From the NCBI RefSeq assembly GCF_014197035.1, contig NZ_JACIEU010000005.1:186001-250000 (forward strand): DNA of 64,000 nt, read 5' to 3'. This document shows, piece by piece, positions 43,447 to 52,964 of the stretch. The notes under the pieces are model-generated. The model ran no database searches. It was not told where the DNA came from and saw nothing but the letters and a program-made list of their open reading frames with translations. The stretch's first letter is position 1. Every line of letters begins with the position of its first letter. The stretch is from Sphingobium scionense (lineage in GTDB: Bacteria; Pseudomonadota; Alphaproteobacteria; Sphingomonadales; Sphingomonadaceae). The translations under genes and the position numbers were made by a program.

Positions 43447-44214
43447 TTATTTCCCGCGCGCGCTCGTCACCGCGTCCTTGAGCGAATCATAGCCGACCGC
43501 GCCGTTCAGCACCTGGTCGCCGATCACGAAGGTGGGCGTGCCGCTTGCCTGCAGCTTCTGGGCCAGGGCGATGTTGGACTGCAACTCGGCATCATATTTG
43601 CTCGACGCCATCGCCGCTTCTGCATCGGCCTTGGTGATGCCGGCCTGGGTGGCGGCGCCGATGATCGATTCGCGGGTCACCTTGCCGGCGCCATAGAGCG
43701 CCTTGTGATAGACCATGTAGCGATTGCGCTCGGCGGCCAGCAGCGACACCTTGGCCGCGTCGGAGCTTTCTTCCGACAGGATCGGCAGTTCGCGATAGAC
43801 GATCTTCACCTTGGCATCGGCACCGACCAGCTTGGCAAGGTCGGGCAGCGAGGCGCGGCAATAGCCGCAGGCATAATCGAAAAACTCGACCACGGTGACG
43901 TCGGCATTGGCCGCACCTTCCCACGCGCCGGCATAGGGCGTCTCGATCGTCTGGCGATTCGCGTCGATCGTGCCTTCCATCCGCTTGGCCTGCAGCTTCT
44001 CGATCGCCTGCGGGATGATCTCGGGATGCTCCAGGATATAGTCATGGACGATCTTTTCGATCGCGGCCTTGTCGGTCGGGCCAACATTGCCGGGAGCCTG
44101 GACGGCGAGCGCTGTGCCGGCAGCGCCGGCAAGTAAGGCGAGGGCGCCCAGGGTCATCTGCATTTTCCTGTTGGATAGGGCCGCACGAAAGCTGGGCCGG
44201 TTCTGATCTGTCAT
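43447..44214 (-). CDS. DsbA-family thiol oxidoreductase with ScsC-like N-terminal domain
   Basis: 255 residues. Membrane anchor or signal at about 19-38 (MTLGALALLAGAAGTALAVQ), a helical segment typical of the ScsC/BdbD N-terminal domain (AIEKIVHDYILEHPEIIPQA), and the thioredoxin fold with the redox motif CGYC in FFDYACGYCRASLPDL and the cis-Pro loop ASGTPTFVIGD. Forms or shuffles disulfides in the periplasm. Start overlaps the stop of the M48 protease gene, implying a joint envelope quality-control operon. Confidence 0.92.
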   Translation of the reverse strand: MTDQNRPSFRAALSNRKMQMTLGALALLAGAAGTALAVQAPGNVGPTDKAAIEKIVHDYILEHPEIIPQAIEKLQAKRMEGTIDANRQTIETPYAGAWEGAANADVTVVEFFDYACGYCRASLPDLAKLVGADAKVKIVYRELPILSEESSDAAKVSLLAAERNRYMVYHKALYGAGKVTRESIIGAATQAGITKADAEAAMASSKYDAELQSNIALAQKLQASGTPTFVIGDQVLNGAVGYDSLKDAVTSARGK

Positions 44215-45557
44215 CTTCTCTTCCGCTTCTGCTCGACGGCAGCCCGCGAGACCATCGCGATATCCTGCGCCCGCAGATAGTCAACCGTGCCGGGCTTCAA
44301 TCCCTGCATCGCCGCGTCCGCGCTGCGCAGCGCCATGGCGTCCTGCCCGATCATCGAAAATCGCTCGGCGCTGGCCAGCGCGGCGCGGGGCGTATCGCCG
44401 CGATGCTCGTAAACGACGCCCAGTTGATACCAGGCGAAGGGGTTTTCGCGGTCCCGCGCGATCGCGTTGCGCAGCACGGTCTCGGCCTCGGCATAATTTT
44501 TTTCGTCCTCGGTGGCGATCAGCGCATGACCCAGCAATACCGCGATCAACGGCTGCTGCGTCGTGGCGACGGCCTCGCGCAGCGGCGGGATCGCCGCGCC
44601 GGGCCGCCCGCTTTCCAACAGGATCTGGCCCTTCAACTCCAGAAAATAGGGATCGTGCGGCGCGGCGGCCAGCAGCGCATCCGCTTCGCTCAGCGCCTTC
44701 TCGGGATAGGCGCTCTTGTGCCATGCATAGGCGCGGGCATAGTGCGCCGGGATCGACCGGTCACTCTCGGGATATTTGAGCAGCGTCTGCTGCGGTTCCG
44801 ACACGAAACCGATCAGCTTCGCCTTGATCCGCTCGAACCGCGCTTCCAATTGCGGATTGGGTGGAGTGTCCCAGGCCGGATCGACCGTATAGACCTCGCG
44901 CAGCACATTGATGCGTTCGCCCGACAGCGGATGGGTGCGGCCGTAACTATTCTCCTGCGGAATCGCGAGGCGATATTCCTGATTCTGCAGCTTCTTGAAG
45001 AATTCCAGGCTGCCCTTGCCGCTCAGATGCGCGCCGCTCAGATAGCGTGCGCCGGCAAGGTCGGCGGAGCTTTCCTGCGCGCGCGAGAAAGCGAGATATT
45101 TGGACATGCCGACCTGCTGGCCCAGGCCCATGATGCCCATGCCGGCCTCCGCGCCGCCCGCCGCGATCGCCGCCGCGCCCAGCACCAGGCTCAGCAATGT
45201 GATGCTGGTCGCTTCCTTGATGCCGTCGTTGCGGATGACATGGCCACCCTCGATATGGCCCAGTTCGTGGGCGACCACGCCCTGCAACTGGTTCACATTG
45301 TCCGCCTGCGCGATCAGGCCGCTATGCACCCAGACATATTGGCCGCCCGCGACGAAGGCGTTGATCTCCGGGTCGTTGATCACCATCACCTGGACATTGC
45401 GCGGCTGCATGCCGGCCGCCTTGACCAGATCGCCCGACATGTCGGCCATGAACGCTTCGGTCTCGGCATCGCGCAAGATGCTCTGGGCCAGCGCCGGCCG
45501 CGCCATCAGCATCAGTGACGCCAGCAGGAACGCCGCCAGGCGCAGCCACCGCGTCAT
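44211..45557 (-). CDS. BepA-like M48 periplasmic metalloprotease with TPR domain
   Basis: 448 residues. Signal peptide (LRLAAFLLASLMLMARPALA), zinc-metalloprotease domain with VVAHELGHIEGGHVI (HExxH) and the downstream Glu ligand in SRAQESSADLAGARYL, then TPR-like helical repeats (about 260-440, e.g. PFAWYQLGVVYEHRGDTPRA). This is the BepA/YfgC architecture, which degrades or assists stalled outer-membrane proteins such as LptD. Two adjacent ATGs (45560, 45557) with GAGG upstream. Coupled to the DsbA-like gene, which fits disulfide-dependent LptD assembly. Confidence 0.92.
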   Translation of the reverse strand: MTRWLRLAAFLLASLMLMARPALAQSILRDAETEAFMADMSGDLVKAAGMQPRNVQVMVINDPEINAFVAGGQYVWVHSGLIAQADNVNQLQGVVAHELGHIEGGHVIRNDGIKEATSITLLSLVLGAAAIAAGGAEAGMGIMGLGQQVGMSKYLAFSRAQESSADLAGARYLSGAHLSGKGSLEFFKKLQNQEYRLAIPQENSYGRTHPLSGERINVLREVYTVDPAWDTPPNPQLEARFERIKAKLIGFVSEPQQTLLKYPESDRSIPAHYARAYAWHKSAYPEKALSEADALLAAAPHDPYFLELKGQILLESGRPGAAIPPLREAVATTQQPLIAVLLGHALIATEDEKNYAEAETVLRNAIARDRENPFAWYQLGVVYEHRGDTPRAALASAERFSMIGQDAMALRSADAAMQGLKPGTVDYLRAQDIAMVSRAAVEQKRKRR

Positions 45558-45643
45558 CATGCAAAGCCTCGATGGGGGAGGGGAACAGGCATTGGCCCGA
45601 TTTATGCCCTTCTCGCCCTGAACATCAAGTGAAGCCACGAAAA

Positions 45644-45680
45644 ACGCCGCCATCCGACCCCTGGGGCTGGATGGCGGCGT
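45644..45680 (-). terminator. intrinsic terminator of rne
   Basis: ACGCCGCCATCC (45644-45655) pairs perfectly with 45669-45680; the 13-nt loop contains further CCCC/GGGG pairing. On the minus strand it is followed by TTTTT. Lies 26 nt after the rne stop. Confidence 0.9.
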
Positions 45681-45706
45681 GTTTCATTCAGGCCTGTGCC
45701 TTGGGC

Positions 45707-48457
45707 TTACTGGCCGAAGGTGCGCTGCCACCAGCCACGGCGCGGCTCGCCATTCTCGTCGTTCTCCGCCTCGGCGGCGGGATCGGCGGTAACGGCTTCG
45801 CTGGCCGGTGCAGCCGCAGCCGGTGCCTCGGCCGGCGCTGCAGCGACTTCGGTCACGGCCGGCGCGGCCTCCACGGCGGCTTCCTCGGCGACCGGCTCGA
45901 CCTTCTTCTTGCGGGTGCGCTTGGGCTTGGGCTTTTCGGCCACCTCCTCGGCAACCACTTCGACGGCGGGCGCTTCGGCCGCAGCAGCCGCTTCGGCCTC
46001 GACATCCGCCTTCTTCTTGCGGGTGCGCTTGGGCTTGGGCTTTTCGACCACTTCCTCGACGACCGGCTCGGCGGCAGGTGCTTCGGCAACGACCTCGGCC
46101 GGGGCTTCGGTCGCTTCGACAGCTGCCGGCTGGGCGTCTGCGTCCTTCGCCTTGCGGGCGCGGGGGCGACGGCGCGTCTTGGGGGCTTCCTCGACCGGAG
46201 CTTCTTCCGGCGCCGCTTCTGCAACCGATGCGTCCTCGGCGGGCGCGGCCGCTTCGGCCTCGATCACCGTTTCGGCACTATCGTCGCCAGCGGTCTCACC
46301 GGCTTCGGCACCAGCCTCGCCACCTTCGCGGCGGCGACGGCCACCCCGACGGCCACGGCGGCCGCGACGGCGGCTGCCGCCTTCTTCGTCACCTTCAGCG
46401 ACCGGCTCGGCGGCGACAGTCTCTGCCTCGGCATCGGTCTCGACCTCGGCCGATTCCTCGCCTTCCTCACCGTCCTCGGCGCCATTGTCCTCACCGGCTT
46501 CGCCCTGCGCGTCATCGCGCTGGCCACCCCGGCGACGACGACGGCGACGACGGCGACGGCCGCCTTCGCGGTCCTCGCCCCTGTCACCGCGCTCGCCACG
46601 CTCCTGGCGTTCGGGCGCGGCTTCTTCCTCGGCCTCGATCTCTTCCTCTTCTTCCTCTTCCTCGATCACGTCGAGGTCATCCTCTTCCTCCGCGAGCGGG
46701 GCATAGGTGACGACGCGTTCGGGGCGCGGACCGCTGGGTTCGACCGACATGCGGGCGCCCTCGATCTCGCCATCGGGCAGGACGACGATGGTGACGCCAT
46801 AGCGCTGTTCGATCTCGTCCAGTTCGCGGCGCTTGTTGTTGAGGACGTAGAAGGCGGCTTCCTGGCTGGCGCGCAGGGTGATGATGCTGCCGCGACCACG
46901 TGCGGCTTCCTCTTCCAGCATGCGCAGCGCGCCCAGGCCCGCCGACGATGCGGTGCGGACCAGGCCCGTGCCTTCGCAATGCGGGCACTGGCGGGTCGAT
47001 GCTTCCAGCACGCCGGTGCGCAGGCGCTGGCGGCTCATTTCCATCAGGCCAAAGCCCGAAATGCGGCCGACCTGAATACGGGCGCGATCGTCCTTCAGCG
47101 CCTCCTTCATCGCCTTCTCGACCTTACGGATGTTGGAGTTCATCTCCATGTCGATGAAGTCGATGACGACCAGGCCTGCCATGTCGCGCAGGCGCAGCTG
47201 GCGGGCGATTTCGCGCGCGGCTTCCAGATTGGTGGCGACGGCGGTCTGCTCGATGCCATGCTCGCGGGTCGACCGACCCGAGTTGATGTCGATCGACACC
47301 AGTGCCTCGGTCGGGTTGATCACCAGATAGCCGCCGGACTTGAGCTGCACGACGGGATTATACATCGCCGCCAGCTGGTCCTCGACGCTGGCGCGCTGGA
47401 ACAGCGATACCGCGTCGGCATATTGCTTCACCCGCCGCGCATGGCTCGGCATCAGCAGCTTCATGAAGTCCTTGGCGGCCTTGTAGCCATGCTCGCCCTC
47501 GACGATCACTTCCTCGATATCCTTGTTGTAGATATCGCGGATCGCCCGCTTGATGAGGTCGCTGTCGTTGTGGATCAGTTCGGGCGCGGCGGCGCGCAGC
47601 GTCTTCTCGCGAATCTCGTCCCACAGCCGGGCGAGATAGTCGAAGTCGCGCTTGATCTCGGGCTTGGTGCGCTGCAGGCCGGCGGTGCGGACGATGCAGC
47701 CCATCGACGAGGGCAGCGCCATTTCGGCGATGATCGTCTTCAGCCGCTTGCGGTCGGCCGCATTGCTGATCTTGCGCGAAATGCCGCCGCCATGGCTGGT
47801 GTTGGGCATCAGCACGCAATAGCGACCGGCCAGCGACAAATAGGTGGTCAGGGCCGCGCCCTTGTTGCCGCGCTCTTCCTTGACGACCTGGACCAGCAGC
47901 ACCTGGCGGCGCTTGATGACGTCCTGGATCTTGTAGCGACGGCGCAGCGCCATGCGCTTGCGGCGCAGCTCGTCGGCCGCGTCGTCACCCTTTTCGCGCT
48001 TGCGACGATTGGGGCGGCCGCCTTCGTTGCTGTCGCCTTCGCTGGCTTCGGCTTCGTGGCTGCCTTCCTCATCGTCATGATGGCTTGCTTCGACGACTTC
48101 GACGCCGTCGTCCCCGGCGGCGTCTTCATCCTCGTCATAATCGGCGCGCAGGGCGGCCTCTTCCTCGGCATGCGCGCGTTCCTCGCGCAGCAACGCCTCG
48201 CGGTCCTCGCGCGGAATCTGGTAATAGTCGGGATGGATTTCGCTGAAAGCGAGGAAGCCGTGGCGGTTGCCGCCATAATCGACGAAGGCCGCCTGGAGCG
48301 AAGGCTCTACGCGGGTGACCTTGGCGAGGTAGATATTGCCCTTGAGCTGCTTGTGCTCAGCGGATTCGAAGTCAAATTCCTCGATCCGGTTTCCCTTGAC
48401 GACCGCGACCCGGGTCTCTTCCCGGTGGCGCGCATCGATCAGCATACGCATTGTCAT
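45707..48457 (-). CDS. rne: ribonuclease E/G family endoribonuclease
   Basis: 916 residues. Catalytic half: S1 domain (about 35-210) split by an alphaproteobacterial acidic insertion (EDEDAADDDG-like, about 100-165), DNase I-like domain with the metal aspartates in LVSIDINSGRST and LVVIDFIDMEM, and the Zn-link CPHC. The C-terminal half is disordered and highly charged: Glu tracts, a run of ten Arg, Arg/Gly blocks, and two copies of VAEKPKPKRTRKKK-like repeats; it ends RGWWQRTFGQ. The tail should scaffold an RNA degradosome. Preceded by a 520-nt gap suited to a long 5' leader. Confidence 0.95.
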   Translation of the reverse strand: MTMRMLIDARHREETRVAVVKGNRIEEFDFESAEHKQLKGNIYLAKVTRVEPSLQAAFVDYGGNRHGFLAFSEIHPDYYQIPREDREALLREERAHAEEEAALRADYDEDEDAAGDDGVEVVEASHHDDEEGSHEAEASEGDSNEGGRPNRRKREKGDDAADELRRKRMALRRRYKIQDVIKRRQVLLVQVVKEERGNKGAALTTYLSLAGRYCVLMPNTSHGGGISRKISNAADRKRLKTIIAEMALPSSMGCIVRTAGLQRTKPEIKRDFDYLARLWDEIREKTLRAAAPELIHNDSDLIKRAIRDIYNKDIEEVIVEGEHGYKAAKDFMKLLMPSHARRVKQYADAVSLFQRASVEDQLAAMYNPVVQLKSGGYLVINPTEALVSIDINSGRSTREHGIEQTAVATNLEAAREIARQLRLRDMAGLVVIDFIDMEMNSNIRKVEKAMKEALKDDRARIQVGRISGFGLMEMSRQRLRTGVLEASTRQCPHCEGTGLVRTASSAGLGALRMLEEEAARGRGSIITLRASQEAAFYVLNNKRRELDEIEQRYGVTIVVLPDGEIEGARMSVEPSGPRPERVVTYAPLAEEEDDLDVIEEEEEEEEIEAEEEAAPERQERGERGDRGEDREGGRRRRRRRRRRGGQRDDAQGEAGEDNGAEDGEEGEESAEVETDAEAETVAAEPVAEGDEEGGSRRRGRRGRRGGRRRREGGEAGAEAGETAGDDSAETVIEAEAAAPAEDASVAEAAPEEAPVEEAPKTRRRPRARKAKDADAQPAAVEATEAPAEVVAEAPAAEPVVEEVVEKPKPKRTRKKKADVEAEAAAAAEAPAVEVVAEEVAEKPKPKRTRKKKVEPVAEEAAVEAAPAVTEVAAAPAEAPAAAAPASEAVTADPAAEAENDENGEPRRGWWQRTFGQ

Positions 48458-48977
48458 TTATGTGTCTCCGGCGACGGCGGCCGCAGGCATGAAGCCGGGC
48501 CGCCGCGCGATAGTGATGGGACGGCCGTGCGCGCGCCGGGTTCGGCGCGCGAGGCGGCATCGTCCAGGTTTGAAAGAAAAAGTGCGCGTCTGCTGCGTCG
48601 GCAGGGCCGGACATTATGCCGGGCCGGACCATCCACGCCACAGCACCCGGTACCGGGGCCAGCGTGGAAGGAAAGTCATGCCTCATGCAGCGTCAACCTG
48701 TTCGTCATCGGCTCGAGCGACGGGCGCGCGCCGATGCATATAATCAAGATCCCGCAATGGACCGCAATGATATGGTCGGTCCTCCCGGAATGTGAAGGGG
48801 TAGCAGTCATGGGCGCAGGGAGCAACGGTCCCTGAAAAGATTATGTCTTTATGATGACCTGCGCATCCCTTTGGCCAATTCATGCTGAAGTCGTGATTAA
48901 CCCTTCCGCTTTACCCGGTCACAACGGCCGATGCTTAATCCGAAATTCAGCGTGGGGACGCTGGACGGATCGACGTC
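48458..48977. other. rne/amiC intergenic region with probable long rne 5' leader
   Basis: 520 nt between divergent rne and amiC with no credible gene. Within the rne-proximal part is a 9-bp perfect hairpin (CGCGCGCCG/CGGCGCGCG, 48530-48551) and a direct repeat of GGGCCGGAC (about 48605-48640). RNase E mRNAs in other bacteria carry long structured leaders used for autoregulation, so a similar role is plausible. The amiC-proximal 150 nt are more AT-rich and should hold the promoters. Confidence 0.5.
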
Positions 48978-50258
48978 ATGAAAATGGGCTGGACGGCCGA
49001 TGGGCCTGCGTTGCACAAGCAGCGCATGCTTAATATCCTTGTGTTGGCAAGCACGCTGCTGGCGGCAACCCCAAGCGATGCCGGGGGCATTTCCGCCGTC
49101 GACGTGCAGGGCGACCGTGTCACGGTGCGTTTCGACGACAGCGTCGAAGGGGCCTCTGCCTTCCTGCTCGACGGGCCGCGCCGGATCGCGCTCGACATCA
49201 GCGGTGCACAGACCGGGCGCGGGCATTTCGCCGGAGCGCATGATGCCGTGACCGCAATCCGCCAGGGGCAACTCAGCGATGGCACGGCCCGTGTCGTGCT
49301 GGACCTGGCGGCACCCGCGATGCTGGGCGATCCGCGCATCGCGGCCGACGGCAAGTCGCTCAGCTTCTCGCTCCAGAATGTCACCGACAACCGCTTCCGC
49401 AGCGCGGTCGGCCAGGGGCGGCTGCATTTTGACGCGCCCGCCCATATGAGCGCGCGGCCGCAAAAGCGCATTCATTCGATCACCGTGCCGATCCCGGCGG
49501 TGGCGCGGGGCGTGGCCCTGCCACCGGTCGAAGGGGCGCGTGATGGTGCCCGTCCGCTGGTGGTGATCGATGCGGGCCATGGCGGCCATGATCCGGGCGC
49601 CATCAACAAGGAAAATGGCAAGCGCGAGAAGGATGTGACGTTGGCGATCGCGCAGGCGATCCGTGACCAGCTGGTCAAGTCCGGTCGGGTGCGCGTGGCG
49701 CTGACCCGTGACGATGACCACTTTTTGGTGCTGCAGGAACGTTATGGCATCGCGCGCAAGCTGGGCGCCGACCTGTTCATCTCCGTCCATGCCGATTCGG
49801 CGGAGAATGCCGAAGCCCATGGCGCTACCGTCTACACCCTGTCGGAAACCGCGTCGGACCGGGAAGCGGCCCGTCTCGCCGCGCGCGAAAACAAGGCGGA
49901 TGTGCTGAACGGCGTCAACCTCGGCAACCAGTCGGGCGACGTCTCCTCGATCCTCATCGATCTGACGCAGCGGGAATCGATGAACATCTCGGCCAATTTC
50001 GCCCGGCTGCTGCAACGCGAGGCGGCGCCCTATGTACCCTTCCGCAGCGCCTATCACCGCTTCGCCTCGCTGATGGTCTTGAAGGCTCCCGACACACCCT
50101 CGGTGCTGTTCGAGACGGGCTATATCAGCAATGCGGAGGATGCCGTCTTCCTCTCCTCGCGGGAGGGGCAGCAGGCTATCGCGCGCGGCGTCGCCCGTGC
50201 CATCGACGTTCATTTCGCGCGCAAGCTCGCCATGGGCAGCGGCCGGTCGGGCGGCTGA
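48978..50258 (+). CDS. amiC: N-acetylmuramoyl-L-alanine amidase, AMIN + Amidase_3
   Basis: 426 residues. Signal-like N-terminus (MLNILVLASTLLAATPSDAG), AMIN septal-targeting domain (about 38-130, ISAVDVQGDRVTVRFDDSVE), then Amidase_3 with zinc ligands in VVIDAGHGGHDPGA, the Glu in KREKDVTLAIA, ISVHADS, and the catalytic Glu in SVLFETGYISN. Cleaves septal peptidoglycan for daughter-cell separation. The start at 48978 could be later (ATG 49026, MLNIL). A class A PBP follows after a structured intergenic repeat. Confidence 0.93.
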   Translation: MKMGWTADGPALHKQRMLNILVLASTLLAATPSDAGGISAVDVQGDRVTVRFDDSVEGASAFLLDGPRRIALDISGAQTGRGHFAGAHDAVTAIRQGQLSDGTARVVLDLAAPAMLGDPRIAADGKSLSFSLQNVTDNRFRSAVGQGRLHFDAPAHMSARPQKRIHSITVPIPAVARGVALPPVEGARDGARPLVVIDAGHGGHDPGAINKENGKREKDVTLAIAQAIRDQLVKSGRVRVALTRDDDHFLVLQERYGIARKLGADLFISVHADSAENAEAHGATVYTLSETASDREAARLAARENKADVLNGVNLGNQSGDVSSILIDLTQRESMNISANFARLLQREAAPYVPFRSAYHRFASLMVLKAPDTPSVLFETGYISNAEDAVFLSSREGQQAIARGVARAIDVHFARKLAMGSGRSGG

Positions 50259-50316
50259 CGCGGCCATCCCTGCATCGGCGCTGCTATTGAAGGACTTTTG
50301 ACCGGGAGTCAGGATG

Positions 50317-50380
50317 TAGAGCCTGATTCACGCCATCGATGGAAACGCAAAGCGCTTCCATCTCGGGCGATCAGGCTCTA
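50317..50380. repeat. nested palindromic intergenic element
   Basis: Outer perfect arms TAGAGCCTGAT (50317-50327) and ATCAGGCTCTA (50370-50380), inner perfect arms GATGGAA (50338-50344) and TTCCATC (50356-50362). The 64-nt unit can fold into one long stem-loop. It resembles dispersed sphingomonad intergenic repeats; copy number in the genome cannot be seen here. It lies 15 nt before the PBP start, so it may affect PBP translation. Confidence 0.65.
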
Positions 50381-50394
50381 GAGCCTCTTCCACC

Positions 50395-52929
50395 ATGGAA
50401 GAGGCCCGTTCCAATCCGCCCGCATCGTCCTTCGCCTATCGCCTGCGCCGCGGCGCCGGGGGTGTTGCCGACCGGTTGAAGCCCTTGTGGCAGCGCCGCC
50501 TGTTCCGCTGGGCCGCGATCCTGCTGGGCGGCTTCCTGTTCGCCCTTTTCCTGTTCTGGCTGATCTTCGCGCGCGGCCTGCCCGATGCGGCGACGCTGCT
50601 GGAATATGAGCCGCCGCTTCCGACCATGGTACGCGACATCAACGGCCAGCCGGTCCACAGCTATGCCCGCGAACGCCGCGTCCAGCTGCAATATAGCGAT
50701 TATCCCCAGCTGCTGATCCACGCCTATCTGGCGGCGGAGGACAAGACCTTCTTCGAACATCATGGCGTCGACATTCCCGGTTTTGCCGGCGCGGTGTTCG
50801 ACTATGCCAGCAAGCTCGGTTCGGGCCAGCGCGCCCGTGGCGGCTCCACCATCACCCAGCAGGTGGCGAAGAATCTGCTGATCGGCGACGAATATTCGCC
50901 CACGCGCAAGGTGAAGGAGATGATCCTGGCCTGGCGCATGGAAAATGTCCTGACCAAGCCGCAGATCCTCGAACTCTATCTCAACCAGATTTTCCTCGGC
51001 CGGAACGCCTATGGCGTGCAGGCGGCGGCGCGCGCCTATTTCGACAAGGATGTCGCCGATCTCCAACTGCCCGAAATGGCCTATCTGGCGATCCTGCCCA
51101 AGGGACCGGCCAATTACCGCCCGGAAAGCGAGACCGGCCATGCCCGCGCGCTCGACCGCCGCAACTGGGCGCTGGGCGAGATGCTCAAAAATGGCTGGAT
51201 CAGCGCTGCCCAGCGCGATGCTGCCGTCGCCCAGCCGCTCGGCACCGTCGCCGCTCACGGCTCCAGCTTCGACGCCAATGCCGGCGGCTATTATATGGAG
51301 GAGGTGCGCCGTCGCCTGATCCAGCAGTTCGGCGAAAAGGCGGAGGATGGCCCCAACAGCGTCTATGCCGGCGGCCTGTGGGTGCGCAGCCCCTATGATC
51401 CGGTGGCGCAGGACCATACCCAGACCGCGCTGCGTAACGGCCTGCTGCGCTTCGGCGCCGGGCGTGGCTGGTCCGGCCCGGTTGGCCATATCGATGTCGA
51501 CAAGGGCTGGGAGCGCGAACTTGCCGCCAGCTTCATCAGCGTGGACTATGCCGGCTGGCGCGTCGCCGTTATCATCAGCCGCGACAGCAGCGGGGCGCAG
51601 ATCGGCTTTGCCGACGGCACCACCGGCACGCTGCCCGCTAGCCTGGCGCAGTTGCCCTATCGCCGCACCGGTGGCCCCGCTATCTCGGCGATGAAGCCGG
51701 GCGACCTGATCATCGTCGCGCGCGACGGCGCCAGCTGGGCGCTGCGCAATATTCCCGAAGTGTCGGGCGGGATGGTGGTGGAGGAAGTGCATTCGGGCCG
51801 CATCCGCGCGATGCAGGGCGGCTTCGACTATCGCCTGTCCGCCTATAACCGCGCGACCCAGGCCCAGCGCCAGCCCGGCTCGACGATCAAGCCCTTCGTC
51901 TATGCCGCCGCGCTCGACAATGGCATGACGCCGGCCTCGATCATCGTCGATGGCCCCTTGTGCGTCTATCAGGGCGCCGGCCTCGGCCAGAAATGCTTCC
52001 GCAACTTCTCGGGCGGCAGCGCCGGGCCGCAGACGATGCGCTGGGGCGTCGAACAATCGCGCAACCTGATGACCGTGCGCGCCGCCAGCCAGACCGGCAT
52101 GGACCGCGTCGTGCGCACCATCAAGAATATGGGCATCGGCGACTATCAGCCCTATCTCTCCTTCGCGCTCGGCGCGGGCGAGACGACGGTGGAGCGCATG
52201 GTCAACGCCTATGCCACACTCGCCAATCAGGGGCGGCAATTCGCGCCCAAGCTGATGGACTATGTGCAGGATCGGCGCGGCAAGGTGATCTGGCCCGAAC
52301 GCTGGCATCCCTGCGACAATTGCAACATGGCCAATTGGGACGGCAAGCCGATGCCGCGCTTCGGGTTCGAAGGGCGCCAGGTGATGAACCCGATGACCGC
52401 CTATCAGGTCGTCCATATCACCGAGGGCGTTATCCAGCGTGGCACCGCCACCGTGCTGGCCGACCTCAAGCGCCCGCTGTTCGGCAAGACCGGCACCACC
52501 AACGGTCCGACCAATGTCTGGTTCGTCGGCGGTTCGCCCGATCTCGTCGCCGGCGTCTATATCGGCTATGACCAGCCGCGCAGCCTGGGTGGCTGGGCGC
52601 AGGGCGGCCGTATCGCCGCGCCGATCTGGAAGGAGGCGATGGCCCCGATCCTGGAGACCATGCCCAAGACGCCGTTCATCGCCCCGGCCGGCATCCGCAT
52701 GGTCGCGATCGACCGCCGTTCGGGCAAGCGCGTCTATGGCGCCTGGCCGACCGACGAGGCCAAGCCCGCTGTGATCTGGGAAGCGTTCAAGCCCGAATCC
52801 GAACCCCGCCGCACCATCCGCAAGGACGAGGCGGAGGCCCAGGCCAAGGTCGCGGCCAAGGCGGACGCGGTCCGCACCCGCCAGCGCAACGACGCCGACT
52901 TCCTGCAGGATCAGGGCGGCATCTATTGA
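50395..52929 (+). CDS. mrcA: class A penicillin-binding protein 1A (GT51 + transpeptidase)
   Basis: 844 residues. Membrane anchor at about 38-60; GT51 glycosyltransferase with E115 in AAEDKTFFEHHGVD and GGSTITQQVAKNL; OB-like region; transpeptidase with S496-TIK (QPGSTIKPFVYAAALD), the SxN motif SRN in EQSRNLMTVRAA, and KTGTT at 698-702. Polymerises and cross-links peptidoglycan. The C-terminus is short and charged. Start 50395 immediately follows a palindromic repeat and has no strong Shine-Dalgarno. Same strand as amiC. Confidence 0.95.
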   Translation: MEEARSNPPASSFAYRLRRGAGGVADRLKPLWQRRLFRWAAILLGGFLFALFLFWLIFARGLPDAATLLEYEPPLPTMVRDINGQPVHSYARERRVQLQYSDYPQLLIHAYLAAEDKTFFEHHGVDIPGFAGAVFDYASKLGSGQRARGGSTITQQVAKNLLIGDEYSPTRKVKEMILAWRMENVLTKPQILELYLNQIFLGRNAYGVQAAARAYFDKDVADLQLPEMAYLAILPKGPANYRPESETGHARALDRRNWALGEMLKNGWISAAQRDAAVAQPLGTVAAHGSSFDANAGGYYMEEVRRRLIQQFGEKAEDGPNSVYAGGLWVRSPYDPVAQDHTQTALRNGLLRFGAGRGWSGPVGHIDVDKGWERELAASFISVDYAGWRVAVIISRDSSGAQIGFADGTTGTLPASLAQLPYRRTGGPAISAMKPGDLIIVARDGASWALRNIPEVSGGMVVEEVHSGRIRAMQGGFDYRLSAYNRATQAQRQPGSTIKPFVYAAALDNGMTPASIIVDGPLCVYQGAGLGQKCFRNFSGGSAGPQTMRWGVEQSRNLMTVRAASQTGMDRVVRTIKNMGIGDYQPYLSFALGAGETTVERMVNAYATLANQGRQFAPKLMDYVQDRRGKVIWPERWHPCDNCNMANWDGKPMPRFGFEGRQVMNPMTAYQVVHITEGVIQRGTATVLADLKRPLFGKTGTTNGPTNVWFVGGSPDLVAGVYIGYDQPRSLGGWAQGGRIAAPIWKEAMAPILETMPKTPFIAPAGIRMVAIDRRSGKRVYGAWPTDEAKPAVIWEAFKPESEPRRTIRKDEAEAQAKVAAKADAVRTRQRNDADFLQDQGGIY

Positions 52930-52964
52930 GCGGCGGGCGCGTCGGCGCCCGCCCTCTTTCCCGT

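Noticed and set aside
45515-48835. A 1106-codon open frame on the plus strand opposite rne
   Set aside because: It is the mirror of the repetitive, GC-rich rne coding sequence; low-complexity translation (long Gly/Phe/Thr/Arg runs) and no family match.
50371-52416. A 681-codon open frame on the minus strand
   Set aside because: Antisense to the class A PBP, whose catalytic motifs are intact.
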